Positions 1 to 22,506 of a stretch of 64,000 bases of DNA are shown piece by piece. A program made the position numbers and the translations under genes. Location: the NCBI RefSeq assembly GCF_041146795.1, contig NC_135177.1, forward strand, positions 26,764,060 to 26,828,059, read 5' to 3'. How positions within the stretch are numbered: the first letter of the stretch is position 1; each line of letters starts with the position of its first letter. The notes below the pieces were generated by a model. The model was not told where the DNA came from, searched no databases, and saw nothing but the letters and a program-made list of their open reading frames with translations. The stretch is from Maylandia zebra (Eukaryota > Chordata > Actinopteri > Cichliformes > Cichlidae).

Positions 1-1188
1 ATGAAAAGACTTCACTGTAAGCATATGGGACTCTGCTTTTTTTTCTCCACTGAAGCAAGAAGTCAGGACATGAAAGTCTATGGCTCAAAGTGATTGAACG
101 CATTAATGAATATAAACCTGCCCACTGACTGGGGCACACTCTGTATAGACTTGATTAAGATTCTGATAGCTTTTAAAATGAAAGGTTTCGCAGAGACAGG
201 CGTTTTTGAGAATAAAAGTGCGTTCTCTGAATGATCCGAAGTTGATTTCCCTGTCCAGGTTGCCAGTAAGTGGTTTCTGCTCCTTTTTAAACACTTAACA
301 TTGCTCTATTGATTTCACCCTCCATTAAGAAGCTGTTTTGAGTGAAAATCCAGACACCAGTGGATAAAGACAGAAATAAATCTCAGATAGCTTCTTGTGC
401 ATGGAGAAAACTGTGAGACTGGGAAAAAAATATGTAATTTTATTGTGGATTTGCCAATGTTGTACCATCTGTTAATCAAGGTCCAATCAGACACTGAAGA
501 TTTAATCATGTACTCCAATTATTAACATTCAAATGAGAGGAATTCTACAAATTATATCCATGTGCCAACCGAAACAACCCAAATGTGCCAGTATTAGTAG
601 TCTACACTGTAAAACAGGATTTACTGCAAGTGTTGATGCTAACAATTGAAGTGCAATCTTCACGCTGCCAGAAAAAAAATTATTAAAAAACAAACCAAAA
701 AAAAAAAAAAAAGATTAAAAAACAAACAAACAAACAAACAAACAAACAAACAAACAGAAAACAGTTTACAGCCCTCTTAAATAAAGTTGATTTATTATAT
801 CACACAGATTCAATCAGACCATTAAAATGTGTTCACTACAGTTCTGATCGTGTTGCGAAAAGGCTGGCTCAAACCATTCTTTCTCCCATGACCACATTAC
901 TTAAAGTACTATACAGCTGACCTATTTCTGTATAAATGATAGTTTAAAGCTTAAACTCCCAAATAATGTAATGACAGAAACATATACAAAATATGCTAAT
1001 CTAAGACATAAGGAAAGATACCCAAGACTTTGAAGCTGCCACTGGAACAAAATCGTCCATCAGCAGTTTCAGTCCTCCTGAGATACAGTCTTCCCCGGCA
1101 AAGGCTGATTCATGGATTCATCTTCTCCCAAGTAGCCCCGGGTCAGAGCTGGTTGTGCGTGATTTTTGGAGTGTGGAGAGTTCAAAGG
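1..1188. other. No gene recognised; likely 3' flank and 3' UTR of yrdc
   Basis: I see no exon supported by splice sites or recognisable protein similarity here. The part next to yrdc is probably its 3' UTR on the minus strand. A TTTATT (AATAAA on the minus strand) at about 789-795 is a plausible poly(A) signal. A simple repeat lies at about 720-757. The short ORFs here have no recognisable similarity. Confidence 0.4.
720..757. repeat. (AAAC)n microsatellite
   Basis: About nine tandem copies of the tetranucleotide AAAC, directly after an A-rich run at about 697-712. It lies outside any coding exon. Confidence 0.9.
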
Positions 1189-4100
1189 TCATTCTTCCCC
1201 AGAGAGCTCTGACAGTCCATATTTGCGCTCGAGCACATCAACCGTAGAAGAAAGGGCACTGAAATCAAAATTAAAGTCATTTCTTGTTTAATGTACCAAG
1301 TCTACTTCAGAGGAAACATGGGTGGTTTGGGGGCAGAGGGGGTGTAAGGGTCAGAGTGAGAAAGAAGAGTGTTAACACGATGCGACAGACTGACTCCAAA
1401 TATGGTTTTTTAATGAAACTAAGACTTGTTCTTGCAAAATGCCTCCTTATTTTTTGTGGTGGGTATTTCAATATTTAAGTTTTGTTTTAGGAGATTCATA
1501 CTATAGCTGGTGCTGTAACACTGGGAGAGGCTGGAAACACCTGGGTATTTCAAAGCAACAGTGAGTCAGTGCGGATGCATTCCCCTTCTTCAAGTCATGG
1601 AATAAACTGGTGCTATATGAATAACTTCCAGTTCTAATTCAGGTGACTTGAGCAACGTATGACTGCTTACTTTGGATATTTTAATACATCAGACTCAGTC
1701 AGTTTACTTTTGCTCAGTTCTGGTTTGAAAATGTTTTTTTTCCAGTCAATTTTTTTGTCAGTTGTAAAATGTGCCTGAAGTTCTCTGAAGGAGTTTAAAT
1801 GATATGCTTAAACATTCAGTTACATCAGATAGTTTTATCTCACTTGGAGAGAAACTATTGGAAAAAGCGTCTGGATGAACTTACCACCCTGGTCTGATGA
1901 TGCTGTATTTGCCGAGTACTGACAGGTCGACTACTGTTGATCCGAGGCGGCTCTGGTCTCCTATCGGTCCACCATCAACAACCACAGCTAGTTTGGGCCA
2001 GAGCTCCTGGAACTCCTTAAGAGGATAAACCCAGCAATATTCAGAGCTACATACACTCACTGACCGCTATGTTAAGTGCGCCTGTTCAACTGCTCAAAAA
2101 TACAAATAATTAATCAGCCAATCACATGGCACCAAGTCAATGATTTACACATGTAAAGACAACCTGCTGAAGTTCAAACAGAGTATCATAATGGGGAAGA
2201 AAGATGAATGAAGTGAAGTGATTTTTTCATCACAGTGAATTCACTTCACTCAAATGGAGCCCACAGTTACCAGATTTCAATGCAATAGAGCACCTTAATA
2301 ATGTGGTGGAAAAAGAGATTGGGATCGTGGATGTGCAGGTGGCAAATCTGGGGCAACTGTGTCTGTCTGGTAGGTGTACTTGAAATTTAACCTCCTAGGA
2401 CCTGGCGTCCACATACGCTGACATCACATTTAAGAAATATGTAAAATACAAAATTTTGCTCTACAAGGGCCTGATATCCACTTACGAGGACATTATACTG
2501 CCACTGCTCTATCGAAATTTAAAGCGAATGTCCTCATATGTGGATCTCATTTTTCTCAGAAACAAAAACAAACAAAAACAAAACATAATTCTTTGTTTTT
2601 ACACTCATCAGATCCTAATCAGTTCAAATAGCAAAGAGACATTAAAAATGCATGCCATGAAAGAGTTCGGGTCTTAGGAGGTTAACGTACTTGAAACTGA
2701 AAGAAACAAAAACATCATTTACTTTAGTACTTACATGTACTTCCACTGTGCTGGTATGTGAGCTGATGTTGGCACTTGTGAGTGCCAGTGGTTCCCCACA
2801 CATCTGACAAAGTTGCCTCATAAAGGGATGATCTGGGATACGTACACCTACAAGCTGAGGAAGACATGGATGTGTAAACAACAATTCACACTTATGATCA
2901 AACAATTTATTGTCAGCACTATTCAATGAAAAAGAAGCAAACTCACTGAGGTAAAGGGGTTCAGGTCTGTGTTCAGTTCTTCAGACCTTTCAAACACCAG
3001 GGTGACAGGACCAGGGAGCAGGTCACCTAACAGCTCTTTTTTCACCTTCACCTTGCAGTACCTGCACATGACATCACATTACCATACTTGTGTGTAATCT
3101 AGCTCCCAAAACTATAAGGAAAACAACATAAATGACCATTAATGACTGCATCACTGCAAAAAAAAGCAGCTGTGTTTTATTTGATTCTCTGCTCTGATCC
3201 TGTTTTGTCTTTTGCAATGAAGTTTTGAACTCATGATGTCACGACACCAATTTGCATTGTGGAAAAATTGCTTTGGGCCATTTCATCATGTTCTGAATTT
3301 TAATGAAGCAAATGACTGATAGCCAAAATAACTATCTGATAATAAAATAATTGTTTTTCAGGCCAGAATAGTTTTTGGGAATATCCACTATTCTCTGATT
3401 TAATTTGTTTCACTTTAAATCCCACAAAGCTTTAACAAATCTCAAAGAAATGCGACATGCCTGCACAGCGATAGAAAATACAGTCACAGAATAAAGTTGC
3501 GAATAATAATTACCGAGGTGTCCTTTGACAGCAGGTGTGCCTGTCACTCAAAATGTAAAATGTGTTATTTGAGTGGAGATGGTATCTGTGCCTCATGCAT
3601 GTGTGACTCTTCAGGAAATGAGTAATATGTTTGTGCAAAATAGATGGCTTAGAGGAGGACTGCACTTAGAATGAAGCAATTACACAACATGTGCCCTGAT
3701 CAAAGTGAAATAAAAGCACACTTACTTATAGATATCCTGAATTTCCCCTACACAGATGGCCAGCGGCTTCTGTCCGTTTCGTCCTTTAGTGTCATACGTT
3801 TTTCTGACGGCGTCTGAGTTTTGGGCCAGACATGCCAGGCCGTAGATGGTATCTGTGGGCACCGCAACAATGTGACCCTCTTTCAGGGCCTTTACTGTGC
3901 AACTCAGGATTTCAGCACCATCTGCAGTTCAAAAACAAGGGGTGTTAATGAGACGTCATCCACAGAAGGACAACAGTATGAATGGATGGTATGAGGAGGT
4001 TAGGGCATCTAAATTAAATGTTTACTCTAAACATGTTCCCCCAGCTTTATTACTTTCATTTTCCTTTATGTATAAGGTACAAATTTAGGCTCATCAGCTA

Positions 4101-6093
4101 TCGTGAATGCAATGTAAATACATTAGGGGGAGCGATAAAACAGGAAGAAATATGTATAGTGTAATATGTTTGTTGACTACCAAAAAAGTACACGCCTGAA
4201 GTAGCTAAAAAAAAAACCCAAAACCAAAAGTACACAACTGAAGTGTGAATAGATAAGCAACCTAATGAAATCCTACTCACACAATTGAACAGGTGATGTA
4301 ACACCTTTCCAGATGCAATCTCACCTTCTAATCACATATATACTATAATGCTAAAATATTTGTTGCTTGCCTTCACACACACATCCCATTCTCAGTCCAG
4401 AGGATTTAATATGTCAGCCCAGCCTTTGCAGCCATAGAAGCCTCAGCTCAGCTGGGAATTGTGTTTATGGGAATTTTAACCATCCAGAAGTGCATGCATG
4501 AGGTCAAACACTGATGTTGGACTCACAGTCTCTGCTCTAATTCAACCCAAAGGTGTCTGTCGGGTTGATGTCAGGACTCTGTGCAGGCCAGTCAAGTTCT
4601 TGCACACCAAACTCGCTCATCCATGTCTTTATGGACCTTGCTTTGTGCACTGGTGTGCAGTCCTGTTGGAACAGTAAGGGGCCATCCCCAAACTATTCCC
4701 ACAAAGGCAGGAGCATGAAATTGTCCAAATTGTTTTGGTGTGCTGAAGCATTAGGAGTTCCAACCAGACGTCATAATTCCCCTCTTCATCAAACGCTACA
4801 CTTGGCACATTGCACACAAGTTCTGTTCTCCTGGCAACTGATTGCCAGATGTAGAAATGTGATTCATTACTCCCGAGAACACGTCTCCACTGCTCTAGGG
4901 TCAAGTAGCAGCGTGCTTTACACCAGTGTATTGCTTTGCATTGCACTTGGTGATGTAAGCCACTCAGCCATGGAAACCTATTCCATGAAGCTCTCTATGA
5001 ACTGCTTTTGAGCTAATCTGAATGCCATGTGAAGTTTTGGAGGTGCATAGAAACTGACTCTGCAGAAAGTTGGCAAGCTCGGCACACTATACATCTCAGC
5101 ATCCGCCGAGTCTGCACTGTGATCACACTTCATCAGCCATGAAGTGATAAAATCACACTTCATGGCTGAGTGGGTATAATACCACTCACAGCTGACTGTG
5201 GAATATTTAGTAGCAAGGTAATGTGACAACTTGTCTTATTGCACAGGTGGCTTCCTACTCACTCACTGAGCTGCTCAGAGACCCATGCTTTCTCAAATTT
5301 TTGTAGAAGCAGTTTCAAAACATTAAGAACACCTGTCAGCATACTCATCGTCTTAGTACATTTCATTCTACACCTGTTTAAATGTTAAACTTGTTAAAGC
5401 AGTGATTGTCAAAAGGATCTGCTTAAGTTCAACCCAAGTATCCGAAGAGGCAAAATACGTAATTTAACTCCATTTGGATAGGGCCAGATGAGGACCTGAG
5501 GTTTTCACACAGTACAAAGGCATGAACGTTATGGTAGTTTGGGGCTTTTAATAATTTCTTTAACTTTTGTTTTCCTTTTTCTACAGTGGAATACAGCATA
5601 CATAATGACTACAACAACAAGAATTAGGTGTACAACTTTGAATTTCTGCTACTAATTTCTAGTTTGGGCAAACAGCTACAAAGTAAGCAGTTCATCCTAA
5701 CTGGCAGTGCTCACTCTACTGTGACTTAACTGGAGCTTAGTTTTGGATGTTAGAATCACATCGGGTTAGCTGTGAGTCACACATAACAGGAAAACCAAGA
5801 ATCTGATGCAACATGGTGCAGTGTTTACGTTGCTTAGCGCCAATCAGAGCCGGTTGTTTACAAACACACTCTGCTTCACTAAGCGAGACCTACGTCCACT
5901 TTGAATGTTAGACACATGTACCTGTCTCGTCCCGATGGACCGTCGGTCCGTTGGAGGTCGGCGGTAACAGACGCAACACTTTTGTCTTGAGCTCTTTAAA
6001 CATCTCTGCACTGATCCGACGAGCTGCGACTGAACCGTGAACTCCTTTAGATGTATTTACTAATACAGCAGCAATACTACATACCAGCTTCAT
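1189..6093 (-). CDS. yrdc: YrdC domain-containing threonylcarbamoyl-AMP synthase
   Basis: Makes threonylcarbamoyl-AMP from threonine, bicarbonate and ATP, the first step of the t6A37 modification of ANN-decoding tRNAs (known for the Sua5/YrdC family). Six coding exons: 6093-5922, 3921-3726, 3061-2947, 2854-2735, 2015-1885 and 1258-1189, with continuous phases, giving 267 aa, close to the mammalian protein (about 280). Family motifs are visible: the [14 protein letters not shown] segment with its K..R..KP residues, [28 protein letters not shown] and [19 protein letters not shown]. The first ~40 residues are basic and hydroxylated without acidic clusters, consistent with a mitochondrial presequence (inference). 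Intron 1 holds a Tc1-like remnant and intron 4 holds two more repeats. The gene is head to head with the C1orf122-like gene, about 750 bp between start codons. Confidence 0.95.
2053..2385 (+). mobile_element. Tc1/mariner-like remnant, family A copy 1
   Basis: Begins with a terminal repeat resembling ACACTCACTGRCCRCT and continues with the 5' leader of a common teleost Tc1-like element (segments such as ATCAGCCAATCACATGGC and TGGGGAAGAAAG). It then jumps to the 3' part of the transposase (ACAGTYACCAGATYTCAATS...ATAGAGCACCTT), so most of the transposase is deleted. Two more copies of the family lie at about 25867-26428 and 60325-60707. It sits in yrdc intron 4. Family assignment is by recognition, not by a search. 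Confidence 0.75.
2386..2686. repeat. MITE-like element with short inverted termini
   Basis: A ~300-bp segment opening with TTTAACCTCCTAGGACC and closing with GGTCTTAGGAGGTTAAC, so the ends are inverted repeats of about 14 bp with one mismatch. The same 10-mer GTACTTGAAA flanks both sides (2376-2385 and 2687-2696) and looks like a target-site duplication. No coding capacity is evident. It inserted at the end of the Tc1-like remnant just upstream. The superfamily is not determined; a 9-10 bp duplication would be unusual for Tc1 or hAT. Confidence 0.65.
4385..5340 (-). mobile_element. Degenerate Tc1/mariner transposon, family B, in yrdc intron 1
   Basis: On the minus strand this resembles the transposase of an abundant teleost Tc1-like element. 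The fragment at 4629-4946 keeps transposase-like stretches such as [19 protein letters not shown] and the block ending near HQCTKQGP, and the upstream part (4980-5230) keeps the helix-turn-helix region out of frame. Frameshifts and stops interrupt it and the termini are eroded. It belongs to a different Tc1 family from the copies at 2053, 25867 and 60325. The plus-strand ORF at 4553-5011 is its shadow. Confidence 0.75.
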
Positions 6094-6846
6094 AAAATCA
6101 AGCGTTCATCCGGAGGACTACCCTGTCTCACACGAGCAACGTGTTGTGGTGGGACCAGATGATAGAATTTTTCCGGGTTACGCCCCCAATCTATGACGAC
6201 AACAATTAAAGAGCCAGCGGCACGGAAAAATGCAGACTAATACCAATGACCGCCATAAAAACGAGTATAATTTCACACTTGACATATACTTATAGCATTT
6301 CTAAAGAGATATCTCTCTCTCTATCTTTCTAAACCGAATGCCAACTGCATTCTTTAGCTCATTTTTTTTTACCTTTTGCAAATAAATAAAAATTATGAGC
6401 CTGGTTATATCAAAAATAAAAATTTAAAATAAAATGCATCACGTTTACGGAAAAAGAGGAAAAACAGCAGTGAATAAAAATGTTTTAATACGAGACACTT
6501 TCATTGGGAAAAAACAAACCTGTCTTTTTTTTTTTGCTATTTATAGGGGAAAAAAAACAACAAAAACCCCAAACAGATTATTAACTTCAAGTGAATTTCT
6601 CAGAACTTTGAGTAGTTAAGTCAAAAATGGGAAACTATACCCCGAAATATACCCTTTCACTTATTGGTGCCTTTTTTGTCCTCCCCCAGTGGTAGAAACA
6701 TATGTCCAGAGTGGCCTGGGCAGTTCTTTCCCTCGTCATTCACTAATTAGTAAAATATAAATCACCTGAGCACACCTGCTTAAAAACACCGAATGCCCTT
6801 CCTCTATGAAACACGCTGAGCTTGCAAGACAAATGTGTATTTGATC
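6094..6846. promoter_or_regulatory. Shared bidirectional promoter interval, yrdc / C1orf122-like
   Basis: The 753 bp between the yrdc start codon (6093, minus) and the C1orf122-like start codon (6847, plus) must contain both promoters. The part next to yrdc is less AT-rich than its surroundings. No TATA box stands out. A short CT-rich run lies near 6310-6330. The ORF at 6434-6619 is lysine-rich low complexity and not believable as a gene. Confidence 0.5.
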
Positions 6847-7299
6847 ATGGCCTCGGAAACTGGTAAGGTCGCCTGCTGCCCTCCAGCTTTCATGTTATCA
6901 GCGGGTTTGTCCAGGTATGTTTTGAACACTTGCAGGTTGCGCAGAGGATTTGCCGTCTGGGCGCGTTGATGAGGCAGGCTCCGAGACTAGACAGGTGAGT
7001 CACAGCATGACATTTTAGCCTGATTGTGCTAGGCATTTTAACCAACACGTCCTCCGCAGGCTCTACAGGACATCGAGGACAGACTGTTGGACCTGTCTGA
7101 AAAAATAGCCCTGTGCAAAAAGATCGAGAATGACTTGAAGGACTTGCGTCATGCCCTAGAAGTGAGTTTTCTTCTGGTCTCTGAATTCTACTACAAATGG
7201 TTTTTTGTTTTTTTTTTTGTTTTTTTTTTTTTAAATGATACTGGTTAAATGTTACAGAGGAAATCCCCCCAGGATGTGTCCGCACCACTCCAGAAATGA
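6847..7299 (+). CDS. Small coiled-coil protein, C1orf122-like
   Basis: Four short exons with good splice sites: 6847-6862, 6936-6994, 7060-7161 and 7258-7299, giving 72 aa. The N-terminal third is acidic and Ser/Gly-rich. Exon 3 encodes the helical segment ALQDIEDRLLDLSEKIALCK and onward, a leucine-heptad coiled coil of about 34 residues; the tail is short and basic. The function is unknown. I assign it to the C1orf122 family because human C1orf122 lies between YRDC and MTF1 and has a similar central helix with an L-L-D...I..C pattern. The name is therefore inference from synteny plus weak similarity. It is convergent with mtf1, and the two 3' ends lie within about 100 bp. Confidence 0.75.
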
Positions 7300-7399
7300 A
7301 GAGAAGAGGAAGACCCCTCCCACCTGCTGATTGCTATCTAACTAAATGAATGAATTCTATTAAAGTAACACAAAATGCTTCACCAAGCAAACATTTCAG

Positions 7400-10348
7400 T
7401 GACAAGGATAAGGTTTTATTAGTATTATATTGCTCTCAATTCAGAAAGTTACTCATATTTATATGAAACGCATAAGCAAACAGTTTCACATTATACATTC
7501 TTTAAAAAATACAAATTCTTAACATTTCCTCACTCTTTGGGTGTCAAGACATTCCTTTGGAAGCATGTCGTTTTCCTCTTTCTCCCTGCCCCAGCTCTTC
7601 CTGGAAAATATAGCCGGCAGAAATTCCAAAGAATCTACACTTGTGAACAATCTGCTTCCAAACAAATGTCGCCACAATTGATTTGCTGACACTACAGACT
7701 GATGTAAATATTAGCCACGTGAACTTGGCCGACAAAGGCAAAATTTCTCTGTTTAATGAAAGAAACCAATAATTCACATGTTAAACTGAAGCGTGCGAAA
7801 TGATGAAACTGGATGGAATTCTAAACATATTTAAGCTTAAAATGGAAAATATCTGATTAAAATAACAAAACTGCCAAATACTTAAACATGCAAATCCAGC
7901 TGATATTAAACCAATTACAGAGGCCATAGGGTGGCTGTGAAACAGTACTTCATGGATTCACTACAGTCCAGATTCACACCATTCAATGCAAAATATACAG
8001 GAGCACTGTAGCTCAAAGCTATATTGCAGCAAATATTACTTAATGGGAGGCATAAGTAACCATTTAATCTTTGAGTCGGTAACTGAACTTGTAAATACCA
8101 CACTTAAAATTGCATAGTTGGGTTCACCAATGATCTGTATGAAAATGTATAATGGTGAATAGGTACGACTCCCGGTGGTATTTTTTTTTTTTTCTTTGTG
8201 GGAATTATTTTAATATCCACTGGAGTCAATGTCAGATTTGGATGCTCCAGACATCTAATTAATATTGTATTATGGGAGGAAATTTGCCTTGTGGCTCCTA
8301 TAAATTTCCTAAATCACACCAGAGGAGCCAGATTAAAACTTTACTTTTTTTTTTATTTTTATTTTTTTAAAGATTGATTCTGCAAATTGGAAATTAAAAG
8401 CAGAATCATAATGTCTGCATCTGTTATATAGCTGAGTTTAATTTCTTTTTTTAAGTCAATGCTGAAATATTATAGTATTATATTGGTAAAGCCCATTCGA
8501 CTTTCCCAATATCACAACTGGAAAATCTCCATGCTTTTGCCTTGGTGTGATCTGCTGCTGGAATGGCTGCCTGAGAGTCAGTGAATGTGAAAACAGAGTG
8601 TCAACAAGCCGATTACTAAAGCAGAGGCTATCAAGGCAAGGAGGCTTACAGAACAATTAATGTTGTAAGGCCAAGAAGCTCTACTGTCATTTACAGGGCA
8701 TAATGCCTTTACTCTATCATCATTGCATTGTGTCCCATGCGAAACAATACTGTTAAATTATACTCTGAGCCAGAGGCTATGCATTACATATATTTTCTTA
8801 CAATGTGGACTATACAGAAACCCAGCGGCTTGTATAACTATTCAACTAAAACACAGCAAAAACATCTTCTGCATAAACGTGACGGGGAGAAGAATGAACA
8901 GAGTATACATTAGGTTCAAACTCAGAGTTAGCAATTCAAAAGTCTATACAAAAATACAAATTCTAGAATAATCTACAAGTTTTTCAAAGATGTTTACACT
9001 AAAATGTACCATATTTACATTGTCACCAGGACACCATCTTTTAAATGCTACTTTACAGCAGGTTTATACAAAAACTCTGTAGTGGTGCCGCAAATCAGCC
9101 TAACCGATATGCAGAACCAACTTTACAAGTTAGTGTGCAATAAACAGGGAAGAGTGCAGCAAAAACGTAGGGCTACTGCGAGTGTGGGCCGTCCGGCAAG
9201 GAAAATGCATGTCTGAGAAAATTGTGGGAACCAGGAACAGTTATGACTTGATGCATCCCTGAGAGGGTCACAACCCTAAAGAAGATGGGATGTTGACAGT
9301 AGTTCCTTATAGTTTAGTTGTGGGCAAGTTTTTGCAAACAAGCAGATCCTAGAGGATATTTTGCTTGACTGTGCAGTCTACTACACGTGCCTCGTTTTTA
9401 CAATACTTACGTTCTTATGAAGGTAAAACAATTCAGTAACAAAAAAGCAGCTCAACTTAAAAAAAACATGTGATTCGAATAAATTAATAGATTATTTCTG
9501 CTATCTCAAAGATGATAGTATCATTATATTGAAAGAATCAGGCATTTAAATAAATTAACATATACAATTTTAAGTTAGTTTAAGTTATAGGCAACTTATT
9601 GACGTTATGTCGCTTAAAGAGACAGGCAGATCTGATCACAGGTTCTCAAAAAAAGTAAAAAAGAATCATCACATTATCTGGACCGCACTAGTCTTCATAG
9701 AAAACAAACAAAATACTGAGGAAATCACTTCATATTACAAGACAGCCACGTGGGAAGCTGTGTGACCAAGCTCTTTAAATTTTTGCTGGGAGCAATGCTT
9801 GATTAAAATTGTAGCAAAATCCTCTCATATACAGTGCATTATGGTTATTTGCATACCAGCCTAAAGAATTTGTTAGGACCTGTAGTACAGTACGAGGATA
9901 CAGTACAAGGACAGATGAGTTTTGTTTTCCTGCTAAGGTGTGTGACCTTCAAGCCAGGACAATGAAACTCTAAATTATCAGTGCTTGGACAACACTTGGT
10001 CATTTCAATCAATTCAGAGTGAGGATTATTATAAAGAGTTTATCTTTTCAACAAAGGATCTACTGCCTTTTCCCTGCATTAATTAGCGTTTAAGTTGCTA
10101 AAACTCAACTACTGCAATGAGACTCAACAGAAAAGTTACACATACTTTGTATATATACCATACCTGTCCCAGTGCCATACAAAGCAGAATGCACTGCAGG
10201 TACTGGGGGGTTTCAATGCACACGCTATATAGGGTGAAAGAAGAGGCATAACTTCGGAGAGTGACTCGAGGTGTGGGTGGAATCGACGCTTGTGGGCGAG
10301 TGGGTGCAACAGACAAACATGTGGTGCCAGACTCCAAAGGCAGCTCTT
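7400..10348 (-). other. mtf1: Probable mtf1 3' UTR
   Basis: About 2.9 kb of AT-rich, gene-free sequence lies between the mtf1 stop codon (10349-10351) and the C1orf122-like 3' end. A minus-strand AATAAAAC near 7413-7420 is a good candidate poly(A) signal. All ORFs here are under 85 codons and I see no repeats. The exact 3' end is not determined. Confidence 0.5.
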
Positions 10349-20642
<10,294 letters not shown>

Positions 20643-20705
20643 GGTCTCTGATGCCTCTCCTTCCTTGGCAAGAAGGACTGCACTCTCACACGTTAATGTT
20701 TCACC
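20643..20705 (-). other. mtf1: mtf1 5' UTR part of the first coding exon
   Basis: The acceptor (polypyrimidine tract followed by CAG at 20708-20706) defines the exon start at 20705. The 63 bases before the ATG at 20642 are untranslated. The upstream partner is the exon ending at 21925. Confidence 0.7.
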
Positions 20706-21924
20706 CTGAAAAAGAAAGAAGCTACTTCACTTACGCTCTTAGGTTGTATAGCTCAGCTGAATTATTACAAATTGTAATTGGAAAAAAGCAAACACTGTTG
20801 AGCAGAAACTCATAGTTTCTCATAGCTGAGCCCAATATAAAGACTGAATATATTTATCAGCGTTTAGTGATTCAGCAGCAGATCTGACTAGGGCTGCCCA
20901 GTTAAACTATATCAGCTGTCACTATGTAGCCCCACGCTGACAGACAGGAACATTTGGCAACAAATAACTAGACAGAGCCACAGCTATGTGTGCTTTTGGC
21001 AGAATAAGGTTTTTTTTGACTACATTAAATGCCCGTTTTAAACATGTTCACCCCCTAATGTAGCGGACCTGCGGGTGTCAGTCAAAAGCAGCGAATTTTT
21101 TTCTTCAACACGTCAGACTGAAATCACCGCAAGTAGTTACTTAGTAAGAGACATAAACACTGTTCACAGAAACTAAAGCTACACATCGCGATCTGGAACT
21201 TTCTTACTCCAGTGACAGATGTCATGAGATAGCTGGTGCTTAGCCCTAGCTACTCGGTGACTTCTAATCAATCAAAATTCATCAGGTTACCTCTAAAGGA
21301 AAACGTTAAATGCTGCGTATGAAAGCTGTCACTTCAAACCGACGGTGACAGTTAACTTTTACATGGCTGCGCACACAATGCCGCGCAGTTTCCAAACATA
21401 AGCGTGACCTTATAGGCACTCAGTGGCTGCAAGGTTAACCTTTAGCTGACTGAACAATATCGTTCTCACAACTTAATGTCACAGTACTGAGGTTGTTAGC
21501 TTTACGATGCTAGCATTCTGGTGGATATCTGATCTCATATCATGATTACATCGTCTCCAGCCTGATACGTCGCTGGTTAGCTGCTGTAAATTAATCTTAG
21601 GCTGCTTATTTTGCATCTGCCGTTACATATCTTTAGAGTGTTTTTCTCTTCAGCTCGTAAGCCACAGAAAGCTAAATGGGAACTAGTTAGCCAGAGGCTA
21701 GGCTAGGTAAGTCAGCTGCCACTTATTTCTCTACACATTCATAGCTTCGCTGGATAGCAACACTTTAGCTCATCGCTAAGCTAAGGGGCTAACGATAAAC
21801 GTTTATTGTGGAGATTACTTATCGTTCCTGCAAAGATGGTCAGTTTCATTTTACCCGGTGATAAAGTGGCAAACTGAGGTTTAAGTGGATCGACTAGAAG
21901 GAAATGACATTAAAATAAATTTAC

Positions 21925-21990
21925 CTCTGAATTTTAATCCTTATTCCGATGCTTTGGATGTTGACCACTTTCTTCCTATCCCCTCCCTAG
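21925..21990 (-). promoter_or_regulatory. mtf1: mtf1 non-coding exon 1 and promoter
   Basis: A consensus donor (CAGAG followed by GTAAAT, junction at 21925/21924) faces the acceptor at 20706, so a non-coding first exon ends here. Its 5' edge is a guess. Just upstream, TACGTCA at 21998-22004 is a CRE-like site in a short GC-richer patch. Confidence 0.45.
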
Positions 21991-22506
21991 AAAGCCATAC
22001 GTCACAGGCTCGCAGCCATTCGTGATGAATTATGGGAAATAATGTATAACTAACGCTAAATAACAATGTTAAAAAATTCCATAAGATGATTGTAGGGAAG
22101 GGGTTTCGCTTTTATATTTAGAGTTGATTTATTTTAGCAAATAATACAATTTTCATTAGAAAAAAATTACTACCAACACACAACGTGTTTGCAGACATTT
22201 TATATATAAAAACAATACACTTTTTAGATCAGAGACATGAAAATACAAATTGTTCTTTTTAAATAAAATATACATACATTAAAATTTGTTAGGCTTCTAC
22301 ATATGCTCAATGATATACAATAAATTCTGCATCAACTGATCACAAACTTGGTTTTGAAATAAAGTGATTAGAAATAAGAAACATCACTGACAGTAATAAC
22401 TCTACATAGTTATACAAAGAGGATATCAAATCATTACAGTTATTTCAAATACTGGACGTTTACAGTTTTTAGTGTTCAGCTTCAGCAAGGGGGACAAGCC
22501 CTCCAT

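Noticed and set aside
4553-5011. 152-codon plus-strand ORF
   Set aside because: Antisense of a decayed Tc1 transposase.
21368-21374. TGCGCAC, a metal response element core in mtf1 intron 1
   Set aside because: The 7-base degenerate core is expected many times in 64 kb by chance, and a single copy gives no evidence of autoregulation.
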